From positions 44,196,669-44,260,668 of the forward strand of contig NC_133774.1 of the NCBI RefSeq assembly GCF_003597395.2: a stretch of 64,000 bases of DNA, written 5' to 3'. A program made the translations under genes and the position numbers. Shown in pieces: positions 47,040 through 59,816 of this stretch (position 1 is its first letter; the number at the start of each line of letters is the position of its first letter). The DNA comes from Chelonoidis abingdonii. Its lineage: Eukaryota; Chordata; Testudines; Testudinidae. The notes below the pieces were generated by a model. That model was not told the DNA's origin, did not search any database, and worked only from the letters and a program-made list of their open reading frames with translations.

Positions 47040-47575
47040 AATGCTATGGTAGTGCAGCCGCAGCTACTGAATCACTTGAGTGAAGATACTACAGCAGGGG
47101 TCGACAACCTCTGGCACACGGCTCACCAGGGTAAGCACCCTGGTGGGCCAGGCCAGTTTATCTCCTGCGTCACCCGGTTTGGCGGACTGCGGCTCCCACT
47201 GGCTGCGGTCCCCCATTCCAGGCCAATGGGGCCAGCGGGTTGCTTGGCCCGGGGCACTTCCCGCCGCCCCCATTGGCCTGGGACCGCGGCCAGTGGGAGC
47301 TGTGGTCTGCTGAACCTGTCAATGTGGCAGATAAACAAACTGACTCGGCCCAGCCCACCAGGATGTTTACCCTGGTGAGCTGTGTACCAGAGGTTGCTGA
47401 TCCCTGTACTACAGCAACAGGTAATCCACCTCCCTGAGAGGCAGTAGCTAGGTCAACAGAAGAATTTTGTTTTTTTAGAACTGTCTGCGTTGGGTAGGTT
47501 GGCTTAACTACATCTCGTGGGAGTGTGAACGTGGCTATGCTGATGTAACTTTTTAGTACTGTAGACCAGTTCTAA
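47040..47575. mobile_element. Harbinger-like MITE remnant, split by a hAT MITE
   Basis: The outer parts 47040-47094 (GCTATGGTAGTGCAGCCGCA...) and 47415-47575 (GTAATCCACCTCCCTGAGAG ... GTAGACCAG) look like the two sides of one old symmetric element that I associate with turtle Harbinger MITEs. The hAT MITE at 47095-47406 separates them. The outer limits are approximate. Confidence 0.45.
47087..47414 (+). mobile_element. hAT MITE with perfect 8-bp duplication
   Basis: The element at 47095-47406 opens CAGGGGTCGACAACCTCTGG and closes with the inverse (CCAGAGGTTGCTGATCCCTG). TACTACAG flanks it at 47087-47094 and 47407-47414. Inverted symmetry extends deep inside: the G/C-rich block at 47178-47235 pairs with 47260-47320. 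This is why open frames appear on both strands; they are not genes. Confidence 0.9.
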
Positions 47576-49814
47576 GTTTTTGAAGCTTTTTTATGCCTGT
47601 TAGCTGTGTTGGCTCAGCGGGGCCAGGAGGGAGTGTATTTTAATATTCCATCTTGTGTATCATAAATGGAATTGTTTACTAAGTGCCAATCAGTTACACT
47701 TGTGCAAACCCATTAAAATCTCATGGGGTTACACAGGTGTAAATGAGAGTATAATTTGAAGATAACAGGAGAAGCACAATTTAGTCTGCAGAATCTTTAT
47801 TATTGGTCTGCTATTCAAAAGGGAAATATAGCAACTTGACTTTCAGATCCTATGTTGTGTTTGTGGGGCTGATAGGTAGGAAAACTGTTTTACTAGTAAA
47901 CAGAGCATATTGGTAAGAAAACAGAGTGAATAGACCTAGAGCCCTACATGGTGTGTTAAGTCATTTTCAGAGTAAAAGCACAACTACACATTAAGTAATT
48001 TCACTTGACCTTTTAAAGCCCACAGACTCTGTCTTCACTGCATAGTTAACCAGGGAGAACGCACATGGATTTGAGCATCTGGGTTGGCCTAGCCCAGATC
48101 TGAGCATCTCCACAGTAAAGCCATACCTGAGTTACTGTGTCCTCAATGTTTCAGCACTCACCTGTGTATATCTGAGGGCATAATCGATGCTTCTTTGTGC
48201 TGAGATGCTCTAGGATTCTTTTTCAGTCAGTTGTGGGAAAACTTACCTTCTCCTTGGGGAGGAGGTGGTATTGTTGGAATGACGTTGGAGGTCTATCAGC
48301 ACTCAAGGGATTTAGCCTATGTCCTCACTGCAAAGAGGACATAGGATTAAAGAGGATCCTGGGTTTTAACCCATATCCCAATGAGGGCAAGATAGCCTGA
48401 GCTTAAAGAACCTCCATACTAGGATCAGAAATTTGCCTATGTGGATTTGGGCTAAAGCTCAGGTGAACTGTGCAGTGAAACAGATACCCTCAATGATTTG
48501 GGCCCTGCATGCCTTAAAAATCATTTTTTATGGACAACCTGAAGAAATGTAAATAGTTGTATACAAATTTGACAGTCATATAAAATGCTTCAATCTGCCT
48601 TCTTTTTTTTTATTCATAAAGTTTAGGTGGAAGAATTAATAAAACGGTGTATTCTAAATAGGGAAATGATTAATGAGAGAGAAAAGAACCTTGAGAAATT
48701 GCCAGCCTGCACCTCTCTGAAGCGACAATTTATTTATTTATTTAAAATACATCTTTAGGTGCCCATCCAGTGCTCTAGAGGCAATTTCCTTGTTGCAGTC
48801 TGAAAACTGCTTTATCTTTTTCTTTTGTAAGAGCTAACTTGTCTGAGACATTTTAAATGCTGTTCCGTTGATCTCCTTTCCCTTAAATCACATAAAGATT
48901 TCCCCCAAAGTAGCTGCCTGTTAGTTTTTATTATAAAAGCTTGTGGTTGTCTGGGCTACATTTTATACATATATTTTATTTAATATGAGATTTGCTTCAC
49001 TGCTTCAAGTTAGTGATTTAGATTAGCCAACAGTTTGGGAGAGGATAAAGAACTATATGAATTTGATTAGCTTCCATATTATAGCCAGCACTGCAAAATG
49101 GTTGAGTATTTGGTAATATTAAATCTCTGATACTGACGGTAGTAAAGATTCTTACTTTTGTTTGGAAATCTATACAGAAGTCTGTATATCGTTGTAAAAG
49201 TGACCTGAATGAAAATTTCCTGAACTACTTTCTAAAGCAAGATAGACAATGAAAAGCTTCTAGCAGCATTCTTCTGAGATTTGCTTAGTTTCGCTTTTGA
49301 CTGTAACTTGAGATACTGCTCTGATTACTTTACATATGACTTCCTAGCCTATTTTTTTTAAAAGTCCTTATCTGCTAATCTGCAAACAGTTCTGCTTTAC
49401 AAATTTTTAAGATAAATGATCTGTTTATCTCAGCACCAAATATTAAACTTTTTGACAGCAAAACCTCGCATAGTTTTATGCATTTTGTATATGCAATGGC
49501 CATTTTATCTACCTGACATTAGTTTAATGTGTGCAACCATATAGAATGGATATAAGTTTCTTTACTTTGAGAGAAAATACTGGGTTCATCCAACTGTTGT
49601 AAATGACATTACAGAAAAGAACGAGGTGTAATTCCTAGGCTTGTTTTTTGACCTCTGTGTGAATGGTGGAAGAGCGCAGTGAACGCAGTCTATAGAACAA
49701 AGTCATCAGAAGAAAAAAATTAATCTTTCTTGAAATTTAAGAGAAACAAAATAATTCCAATGGGAGTTTTCAGTGTTCGTTAGTTAACTTTACATATATC
49801 CTATAGTGGGAAAC
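47576..49814. other. gene-free stretch with one possible MITE
   Basis: A candidate MITE lies at about 48028-48487 (separate entry). Otherwise AT-rich and unrecognised. Confidence 0.4.
48028..48487. mobile_element. possible old MITE
   Basis: TCTGTCTTCACTGCATAGTT on the left and AACTGTGCAGTGAAACAGAT on the right form an imperfect inverted pair 460 bp apart, with a second inner symmetric block (CCTCACTGCAAAGAGGAC). No clear target duplication. Confidence 0.4.
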
Positions 49815-49955
49815 CTGTAGGAAGGAGGATAGACGGCTCAGGAAACTCACCAAGGGGAGTGGAAGAAGCAGGGTGGGCACATCCACTAAATGCTGCACAT
49901 CATGGGAAGCTGCTATCCAGCCCGAGGATTCCAGTACCTTGGCAGTCTCAGCTGA

Positions 49956-51242
49956 CACCGCAGGAGAATCCATAGCAAGTGGATCGCCTTCTGCTGTGCC
50001 CTCTGCGATTTGCCTTTTGAAATGCAGAAGAAATGTAAGTCACACCAAGTCACCTGCAAAGGACATCTTGCACCAGAAGAGGCCAACCCTACCAGACTAT
50101 GTTGCCATAATCCCATCTCTTCTCCGAATGCAGAAACAGCACATGCTCCAGCTCTGGCTTCCGATTTCCAAAATAGTCCAGCTACTGCATCCCAGCCAAC
50201 TCCCCAGAGCCACAGCATGAAAATGGTCCAACAATCTACTAAGGGAAGGACTATCCCTGTCACTGGGACCACCCAACAGGATACTACCATCAAAAGGGTA
50301 AGTGCTGCCTCAAAAATCCCTAAGCTGGATCCTGCGAAGAGGAGGATCAGTGCCTCCTCACAGCTTCCACAAGAAAACTTCATCTCTAGACAGCTTAGTG
50401 CTTCCTCACAGAACGTCCAGCATGACATGGTCATCAGAATGGTCAGCACCCCCCCACAGGTAACTTCACAGGACCCTGTTATTGGAAGAGCTATCATCAC
50501 TGCACAGGCTACCCAGCCAGTGGAGAAGCTATCTCCACTGCTAGGACCATGCAACGGAACCTCACCCCTAGGCGGAGCAGCACAGCCTCTAAGACCATCC
50601 AATGGGACCTTGCCCCCAGCAGGTCTCTCCCTGCATCTACGACCCCTCCGCCCCCCTGACAGAAGGACCAATATCATCCCAGAAACTCCCAAGCAAGACC
50701 GCATCCCTAAAAGGGCCAGTACTGCTGCCTCCAAAACTATCCTTCCTAAAAGGACCAGTGCAGCCCTAAAATCTGTAAGGGAAGACACTACCCTCGAGTA
50801 CCCTCTGAAGATCATACTTCAAGATCCGGCTGAATGGAGTACTCAACATTATGAAGAAAATAGGCAACAAGCTAATCCCAGAGCAATTTTCCAGCCTGAG
50901 CCTGTGGAGATTCAGCAGCCAGAGAAGCAGCAGTCTTCGGCGAGGGCCGCCACACCATCGCTAGCAACTTGGATAGAGGACTTGGCAAGGACAGCCTCCT
51001 TTGATGGCTTTGATCTCCTTGTAGACAGACTCACTAAAGACCTGTCTGCAGAAATCGTATCTGAGAGGATGGGAACTCAGGAGAACACACTGACTATTCA
51101 CAGAAGTCCTGCTTCGGGCCTTAACAACAGCAACAACAACAACAGGACAGAGACCAGGAGAAGAAATATCAGTCATTGCTATGATCAGCAGCAGCATCCA
51201 AGATCCAGAGGCTCTACTGGTCAAACGACTCTAAGGCTATGA
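49956..51242 (+). pseudogene. R2-like LINE, N-terminal zinc-finger region
   Basis: Open for 428 codons from the stop at 49953 to 51240. It has no ATG before the finger, so the true start is upstream in another frame or lost. The finger CALCDLPFEMQKKCKSHQVTC (about 49998-50060, quoted to its last Cys without flanks) is a CCHC type, C-x2-C-x12-H-x3-C. In R2-group proteins such fingers bind target DNA. The middle 250 residues are Ser/Thr/Pro/Gln-rich with loose repeats of a 'R(I/V)S(A/T)(A/S)S' unit about every 20-30 residues (50290-50780). The end carries the family block TPSLATWIEDLARTASFDGF, which precedes the reverse transcriptase. The length of this intact frame is unusual beside the broken downstream part. 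Confidence 0.7.
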
Positions 51243-51318
51243 GAGATCCTCAGTGGGCCCTCATCTTACTGTGCAATCCCATCAGAGACACTATTCTCGA
51301 ACTTCAAGGGGGTGTTGA

Positions 51319-52680
51319 ATGTCATGCAGCGTCCCAGAGTGCCTTCATCCTCTATCCCGGATTGACTATGCAGGGGATCTGGAACAAGACTTTACATCAT
51401 GGGAAGTAATAACCAGACTTAAAAAGACCAAAAACACAGGCCCAGGAAAATATGGCATTCGCTACAACTTCCTGAAAAAAACGAGACCCCAGTTGCTGGT
51501 ATTAAGAGCTCCTGGAAGAAATCTGTGGTGGTGCTCGTCTACAAGAAAGGCAAACCAGACGAACCCAGCAACTGGAGACCTATTTCTCTCTGCTCAGCAA
51601 TGTACAAACTGAGTGCCAGCTGCCTCATGGCCAGAAGAACTCTGTGAACGGAGGAGCCATCAGCTCCATCAGAAAGGCTTCATGTCAAGTGATGGTTGTT
51701 ACAAGCACAACTTTGTCCTTCAGACTGCCATCCACGTGGCCAGGAGGGCAAGAAGGCAGTGGGCCATGGCATGGCTCGATCTGGCTAATGCCTTTGGATT
51801 AATGCCCCACCAGCACATTTTTGCCACACTGTGAGAGTTCAAAATGCCAGGAAATTTTCTCCAACTGATCCAGGAACTTTCTGAAGGCTGTAAGACACCA
51901 TCTGCTCCAGGGAAGGAGAAACACCTGAAATTTCTGTCCATAGCAGTGTGAAGCAAGGCTGTCCCCTCAGCCCCATCGTTTTCAACTTAGCCATGGAGCT
52001 GCTCATTCAAGCCATCTCCAGCGGTTTAGGTGGTTTGGACCTATATGGCAACAGAGTGAATATCCTGCCTACACAGACGATATGTTCCTGATCTCAGCCC
52101 TGGGTGTCTCCAACAAATGGTAGACATCACCAGCCAGTCTGCCAAATGCATGAGAGACTGCTTCAGCTCTAGGAAGTGCACATCCCTGCATATCGATGGC
52201 AGTAGAAGGAATTTGGTCCAGGTGATGCCGTTTCAGATCCAGGGTGAACCCATGATCTTCCTCGAGGAAGGGAAAGCATACCAACATCTCTGGACACCTA
52301 CGAGTTCCCACATCCAGCAGACACTTGAGGATACCATCACAGAGATCCTACGAGATGTGCCCAGGAGCAACTCCTCCCTACTGGCACCATGGCAGAAGAT
52401 CAACACCTTGAACATCTTCCTGATTCCCCGTATCTCATTCGTCCTGAGGGGATCTGCCGTGGAGAAGGTACCTCTTAACAAGGCAGACAACACCATCAGG
52501 CAGCTATTGAATAAGTGGATGTTTCTTCCCCAGAGAGCCAGCAATGAACTGGTGTACCTCTGTAGGGAAGGTGGCCGTGAACTCTACCATCCCTGGAACC
52601 GACAGCTAATTGCAACTGGACATCGCCATCATAACAAGGATCAGAAGAAGACCGTGACGGTGAGCGTCAGTGTCCTTTGA
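51319..52680 (+). pseudogene. R2-like LINE, reverse transcriptase
   Basis: Motifs appear in order over shifting frames: GPGKYGIRYNFLKK (about 51440), GFMSSDGCYKHNFVLQTAIH (about 51675-51735), MAWLDLANAFG (first catalytic Asp, about 51768), KQGCPLSPIVFNLAMELLI (about 51950-52008), the YTDD catalytic box at 52070-52081, and the thumb block LLAPWQKINTLNIFLIPRIS (about 52377-52436). Stops at 51610 and 51832 and frame changes near 51930 and 52110 break it. A YADD box is usual; Thr at the second position is a substitution at a variable site. After ASNELVYLCREGG (about 52540) the family pattern stops, marking the deletion edge. Confidence 0.8.
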
Positions 52681-52985
52681 GAACAGGACCCCAATCTTCC
52701 ATGATGCCCAAGCTTGAAAGGTGGAGAAATATGCCCCTCTGGCTGAAATCTTGAGAGCTAAGGTTTACCAGGTTCAGACACGCATGCTGATCATCGAAGC
52801 CCTGGGCGCATGGGACTCCAGTAATGAGCAAGTGCTGAAAGAATGCAGAATCGGTCAGCACTATGCTCGGCTGATGCAGCAACGCAGGGTGTCAGACACC
52901 ATCAGGTGATCAAGGGACATCTACGTAGACCACATCACCGGACATCGGATGAGCTGGAGTGATGATAAGCACACTGGGGAAAGTA
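52640..52985 (+). pseudogene. R2-like LINE, C-terminal tail
   Basis: After the deletion the protein resumes at about 52650 in a new frame. Block 52721-52909 reads VEKYAPLAEILRAKVYQVQT, then EALGAWDSSNEQVLKECRIG and QHYARLMQQRRVSDTIR, the C-terminal end I associate with this vertebrate family. A TGA at 52907-52909 precedes the last residues (SRDIYVDHITGHR). No poly(A) or obvious tail repeat follows. Confidence 0.65.
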
Positions 52986-55900
52986 ACTGAAATACTTTCT
53001 TCATGGATTGTACTTTCTAAATGGACAACCTACCCTAAATTCTCAATTACTGAGGGACAATTTTCTCTCATTGCTATATTTGCTTTCCACAACCAACTTT
53101 CTGTATAGGTTTTCATGGGTGGTGTACCCAAATACTTGGATGCTAATATCTAAACTTTATTCTTAAATTTATTCACCTAAATTTGTGTTATTGCTGATTA
53201 TGCACTGTATGTATCTTATGACTTTTTAAAAACAAACTTGATATTTGTGAATAATCTAAGCACTATACCCAGACGTACAGACGCTCTTTTCTCAACCTGT
53301 GTACTATATACCTTTATACTATATACATTAGCTTTAATAAAATTTTAAAATCTTTAATGCCATAATTGTGATGGGCCATGGTGTAAGTTTCAGAATATAT
53401 GGGATGAAAAGAGAGAGTGCTTTGGGATGGACTGAGTTGCCAACAATTGACTTGGGATCTGCTTACAGACAACTAACAAATTAGCCTCTTACTGCTACGG
53501 GGTCTGTTACTTTGCCTTGTAGGAAAGGCTGTAAAGGGCGCATTTTGCACTTGAATTTTGGAGCTGTATGGGGAGTACATTGGGACTGAATAATGGGATT
53601 GCACAGGGTGTAGTGAAGCTATTACCTTGTATTCAAGTGTAGTATTTAGGCATGCATTAAAGAAATATATATTTTTTTCCCTTCAGCTTGGTATAAGTTC
53701 ATGGATGCTAAAAAAGTGGGCATATTATTTCCCTAATATGGTGCAAACATAAGGTAAAACCATGTCATTGCTAAGGACATTATATATCATGTATCTCTTC
53801 TCTTTCTGGTGCATTGGATCAGGTGCAGACTTAAGCTAGCACTTCTGATGGTGTGGTAGTCTGTGGCTCGCTGACTGGCTCCCTCAGATATTATTTTGCA
53901 TGTTTTGTAGTGCAGTGATGTCCAGATGATTCCATAAGGCTCATGATTCCTGGGTGTTTACCCTTGTGGCTTATGCTTGGGATAGTCTCTCAAATGTGTC
54001 TCACTCCTGCATTTTATGAGTATGGCGAAGATACTCTGATAGCAGCTCCTTCCTTCCTTTGCTCTTCTGACCTCCTGGAGCACCTCCTCGCTTCTCCATT
54101 GCTTTTCCCAGAATTCAGACTCCTGTCTCCTTGACAAGTCTTTGGTTGTTGCACTTGTTCCTGATAAATGCAGGGGAAAAAAACCTGATGAGTGCCCTTG
54201 AAATCATCCTATTTTATTCTCTGTCTGTGCAACCACAAATCACAAGTAAGACTTTTCCTCTCAATAGAATGCTATTTCCTGTGTTTATTTATTCTGCCAT
54301 CAAATTTCTTCCTGTTGAGAGCTTTTCTAAAAAAGTTATCCTTGGATAAGAGTTAATTCTACCTTCCACCTGTCCATAACAGTTTTTTTGTGGGGCAGCA
54401 GGGAGACGATGAGGTATTGGGGGTAGGTTGCGGTACTGGAAGATAGAATCAATGGCGATGATGTTAAACCCTTCTCAGTCTCCTGCAGTCTTGCAAGATA
54501 TGCTGCTTCAGATACCAGAAAGGAAGAAAGACCTGTTATTCCAGCCATCAGAGATGAGATTTTCAATATATGTTAAGGAAATCTTTTGTATCTTGTGACC
54601 CATGATCTGATGACTGGACAGGGATTCAAAGTAACAGCTGTGGCAGGGGGAGGCTTGCCTTGTAAAGGAATATCAGAGACTGTATGGAATTTTTACGGTG
54701 TGAAAAATTCTATTTTATTAATCTCTAGGAATGATCCAAAATCAGATCAACAGTAAACCATTTTCTGCACTAACAGCAGGGTGCGGGTGTTAACGGGATG
54801 GTAGTGAGTGCCTTTCAGCATAGCTTTATGGCCATTTACATTGTGACTGGTATATGGCAACAAACCTTTTAACTTCAATTCAAATACTTTTTTATGAAAA
54901 AGTACTGCATACTTCTGCAGTAAAGTGTGTGTTTGTGTATTTTCCCTCTGCTTGTCTGCCATTTTGAAAATCATGATCAGGAGAAAGGGAGGGTAGGGAA
55001 CAGTAGTTGGGTGAGGGTTGAAAGAGCATTGATGGCACTGTCTGCATCCATCCAGTATCCTGGGATAAATCTAGGGAGCAGAGTGCATCAGTCACTAACA
55101 GGTTCTTTTACTCTGCAGCTATATAAGATATTTTACTGATTTGATTGAGCACACAAATACAAACATGAAGGCTTTACTTAAACTCCAGTTAAATCCAAGC
55201 ATAAGCATAATTATGCAAAAACAGAAGCATATAACAAAATATCCTCTGGATCATGCATACCTACAGTCTTAGGCTGATACAAGATAAATCAACCCTGTGC
55301 ATACTTACAATCTTATGGAGACTGGTAACAACAAAGACAGAAGAAAAGTTCAGTGGCGATCACCCCAAGAGGGCTTGTTCATACTCAGGCTTCCACTATT
55401 TGGTCATCCTTCATCCCTGATGTTTCAACTAGGGATTGTTGTTGTTGTTTATTCCTTTAAAATTCTTCAGTACGGAAATGGTAGTCTTTTCTGAGTGACT
55501 AGATATTTAGAACCTGGATTATTTTCCTTTGCAGATAATTGTCTTTTTAGCAATTCCAAACCAGAAAGGTCATGAAGCTCTTTTACGAGAAGAAATGAAG
55601 ATGTTAAAATAGCCTGATAATTTTTCACTGCACGCATATAGATTCGTTAAAATCTATGGTCTATTAAGGGTGGACATGAATTGAGCTGTTCAGAAGAGAT
55701 CATTTGAAAGGTTAATAGTTCCTTTCAGACCAAGATAGGCAGAAAACGTGCGGATTCTGTCCCCTGTTGTATTGAAGCCATCTCAAGAATGTCCGTGTGT
55801 GTAAACTGACTAGAGATAAATGACTCAGTCTCTTTTGTTTCAGGATGTGTGTAAATCAGTGGAAGAGCAATTTTTTTGAATGATCACGCACTAAGGATGG

Positions 55901-56469
55901 GTGAACTATATAGTCAGTTTTCCTGGTATCACTAAAATCAAGACTTTGGGGTCATCAGAATTTAGCTGAGTAATTTTGGCTTATGATTGGATGATAGAAT
56001 ATTAGTTTGCACATCTTAGCTACTACTGATAGAAGCATCTTGAGTCTAGCAATGGCAGGGCTTGGAACAGACAGTATCGATCCTGCACTCTTAGCTTTGC
56101 CTGTTTTGGTTAGTGGATGGTGTTTGAGACGCTGACTACAGACCAGGCACACTTGCCTATTGACTCCATGGAGAAGGGAAGAAGCATTATCACCCTTTGT
56201 GCATGCTCTTCCCTGGTTTCTGTGTGGAGGAAGAGAGAACTGCCCTTTCTCCCTGCCTGTGACAAGGCATAGGTATTCTTTTCTTGTCCTCAGTGGAGTG
56301 AAAAGATGATAATGTTCATCTCCTCAATTCAGCATGTCTCTCCCCCCCACCCCACACCTTTCCCCATAACCTCAGGAGAGAAGAATCATAGAAACCATAG
56401 TAGAAGCCAGCATGAGGAAAATCCTCCTGCTGTTGTCTAGCTCCATTTCTTTCTTCCTTTGGCACCACA
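52986..56469. other. gene-free stretch, nothing recognised
   Basis: AT-rich, with only short motif-free frames. An acceptor-like site at 55534 was examined and gives an immediate stop in the phase of the 44-kb exon. Confidence 0.45.
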
Positions 56470-56640
56470 GTAGTTTCTGAGCACCTCACACAAATATGTA
56501 TGAAATTATTCCCACTGTACTGTGAAGTAGGGGAGCATTATTAGCCCTACTTTACAGATGGGCACAGGGAAATTAAATGACAAGATCACACATGGAATCT
56601 GTGGCAGATCCAGGAATAGAACCTGAGGTGCTTTTACCAC
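56470..56640 (+). repeat. MIR-like ancient SINE remnant
   Basis: Order and wording resemble the MIR core and tail: GAGCACCTCACA, then CCCTACTTTACAGATGGGCA, ATGACAAGATCACAC, and CAGGAATAGAACCTGAGGTG. Divergence is high, as expected for a pre-amniote family. Confidence 0.55.
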
Positions 56641-59600
56641 AAGTTAATCTTCCTTTCCAAGGCCATCTCCTACATCGTATTTGTGTTCACGTACTCCAAC
56701 CATGTTTTCCTTGTGTTCATTGTATCTGAAGGTTGTTCATTCTCACATTAATGTTTCTGGGCAAATAAACTCTTTCCTGTAAATTCTTCCCATCTCCCAT
56801 GATGATTGGTTTCACTTATGCAACAGATCAACATGTTATGTTTGGTACATGCTGCTTGGGGGCAATGGTACGTCTTAGCGTCAGTTGAGAGATGGGCTAA
56901 ATAACCGGTCCTTTTTTAAAAAATTAGATGTGAGGCTGTGCTGTGCTCTGTTATCCCTGTAATTGTTTCTTTCAAATATTCATCCTCTGTAAATCAGGAA
57001 GATTCAATAACTCAACTTTCTTCCTTTTGACCCTAAATATATTGGGAGTTATTTGAAAATTCGGACTGCAGGACATGGGTTTATTAAAACAGGAATTTTT
57101 TTAGGCTTTTGAATAGGAGACAGATGTACAGATTTAAGAATGTATTGACTGTAAAGCTGTGTGTTCAGTGCCCTAAATTCCAAGGGTAATGGAGACAGGC
57201 ATTCCCCATAATATTATTTAAGCATTGTTTTCCTGTGTAATTTCCTGTGTCCCAAAGTTCCAATTTTCTAGCCCCCGCTGCATAGGATACTCCATCACAC
57301 GCTATTCTGTTGACAGCAGAATCAACTGAATCAATCACTGAAGTCAGCTGGAACATGAACCCAACCTACTGCAGGGGAGAATAAAGGAAATGCTCTTTTC
57401 TAGTAACTTAGTATATAGCACCCAAGGTTCCAAAGTAGTTAATGTCCTTTTTATACTTGCTGCAGTAAAAAATCAGGATTTTATATTTTTAAAATCATGT
57501 GTTTTAAATAATCCAAACAGAAAAACAGCACATGCCAATGTGTGAGGGAGAATCAATCAATTCCCATGCTCCAACAGATGTCCATGGTAGATGTGCAGTC
57601 ATCATTACAGCACAGGTTGGCAGTCATGTGGGATGGATACAGGGGATCTGTGAATTAGAAAATCTTCTCTGTTTGGGACTTTAACATATAACTGTACAGC
57701 TGATGCACTTTTCTTTGCAGATCTCTTTTAGACTGAGCAGCTGGTGCTAATTTCAAGATTTCTACGACTCAAGTTTGTCTGACTGATCTGAGTGCTTCAT
57801 AGCATGTGCTGAGCTAGGGAGAATCATCAAACAGGTGTTTTTAAAATGAGACATTAAGAATTCATGTAGCAACATTCTCAAATGCTACAGAGGTGAATGA
57901 TTCCTAACATGAATGATACCCAGTTGCTTTCGCCTATCCTCTTTCCAGCTTGGTTCCCAGTTTAATTGGCTTTGGAAGAGAGTTGGGTTCAGTCCGGTAA
58001 GTCTGTTAGAAGTGGACAGGGGGGTGCAGCTGTGGAGTGCTCAGCTGCAGCCGATGAATGTAACGGGGTAGTTTTGCTTAGGGGTCTGTGTTCATCTACT
58101 AGCCCTGCTCTAGGAATTTATTGTAGATTATTCCACAATGTGTATGCCTAGGAAATTGCCCCATTGTTGCTCATGGCATCTGAGAAATGAGACGATTTTA
58201 ATATCTAAACTCTAATTTCCCTGAAGAAATAATAGACGAGTTTTCCATAGATAGCAAATAAATGTTTGTGTCACAGTATTCGTGTTCATTAATGAAGATG
58301 TTCCATATTACAGAAAAGTATATATGTAGTATGGAATGTAGCCGTGGGCTACTATAATTATTCATTTTTATTTTAAAGCCTACTACAACAATTTTGTTAG
58401 CAAGGTAACTTATTCGTGTGTGTTTGAGATTTGTTTGGTTTTTTACTCTACAACCAAATTGTTCACAAAATAAGGCTTGTCTGGAGACAGTTGTAGTTGT
58501 ACAACACGTATAATAAAGACTAAGCATGAGTACTGTGCTCCTACACTTTCCTGATAAATTATAAAACTAACCTCGTTGCCTATTTTGAAGAACATGGTAG
58601 ATAGTTTTAAGAGATGCAAGTTGAGATGTACTTGGGTACTGCATTGGTGAGTGGGAGGATGTGTAAATATTAAAAGCAGATTGGGACTATTTAATAAAAT
58701 AGGTCTGTAACCTCTGAGTACCATCTTGAAGTGCATGAAAACATGGGCATTGTAAGAAATGTTGGTGGAATGGGAGTTCTCCCCATCTGCATCAACGTAT
58801 CATTGGATTTATACAAACATATTATAGGTGCAAATTACTCATCTTCAGCCATGTTGCTACACTTAAGAAGCCATTTAGTCCTGAAAAAGTGCATTTCATA
58901 AATAAACAGAATTGTTTATATACCAGTTATAAAATAGATACAAATATTTCGTTTTCTTTCAATATGATGTTGAAGTTCGGCTTCAAGCACCAGGTTACTT
59001 TGGAAAGCTGATGAAATTTTTATCTGGCTCTCTATTTTCTTTCTCTTGCAAGAGTTTCTTGCAACAGAAATCAAGATTTTTGAATTACAGTAATGCTTTC
59101 CTCATTTGTAGAAATGATGGGACTTCAACAATGAAGATCAGACACTGTTCTTTCTTAATTTTGTAATTAGTCTGCCTATTTGCTTTATTGGCTCAGAAGC
59201 AGAAGCCAATCTCCAGATCAGAGCAAATGTATACCAGCCTAGTTATTTACATGGCTGGCTGTACTATGTATATACAGTTAGGAGAAATTAAAAATGGTCT
59301 TGCCTGATTTATAAGCACATTTCTGCTCAATGCATATTTAGGTTTTAATTAATGTTTGAGATCCTTTTCATAATTTATAATCTCTATGAATGAAGAGAGT
59401 TCCAGTGACCCCTTTACAAAGTAATTATCGCTTTCCTTAAATATGTTTACATCTATTAAACTATAGTACAACAAAAAAGTGGGAGGTTAATTTGAATTTT
59501 GAGTGATATATTACACCTGTTAGAGTAGTAATTACACACATTTATAAATAGTAGTGGATAGTCTTAGAAATTTGGCAGATATATGTGCTACACAAACACC

Positions 59601-59816
59601 ACTTCCATTTTGATATTTTTAAAAAGTTTATTTGTATACCATGTTTCACACACTGAATAAAGTGTTTAATGAATTCACAGACAGGTAATAAGTGAGTGTT
59701 ACATTAACAGTATCAACCACTAGAGGGAGCAAGAGGTCAAACATTATAATAGGGCAAAATGAAATAATGTCCTTGATTCATGGATTTTAAAACCAGAAAA
59801 TTTTCATAAAAACGAT
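56641..59816. other. gene-free stretch, nothing recognised
   Basis: AT-rich DNA. Open frames at 57966-58151 and 58198-58736 carry no motif. Confidence 0.45.

Larger units (their letters stand above)
49815..52985 (+). mobile_element. R2-like LINE with internal deletion
   Basis: A plus-strand restriction-like-endonuclease LINE of about 3.2 kb: N-terminal zinc finger and long low-complexity region, reverse transcriptase, and a C-terminal tail ending at about 52985. Full elements carry a zinc knuckle and nuclease between reverse transcriptase and tail. Here only about 130 bp (52590-52720) separate them, so that part is deleted. The flanks show no 28S rRNA gene, the known target of true R2 elements. 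Several frameshifts make it inactive. Confidence 0.75.

Noticed and set aside
47046..47378. Frames of 62-110 codons on both strands
   Set aside because: They mirror each other because the region is a palindromic hAT MITE.
49913..50815. 300-codon minus-strand frame
   Set aside because: Antisense shadow of the R2-like N-terminal frame, which has the zinc finger on the plus strand.
55534..55620. Possible third exon after TTTCCTTTGCAG
   Set aside because: In the phase left by the exon at 44169-44249 it stops at once, and no clear donor follows.
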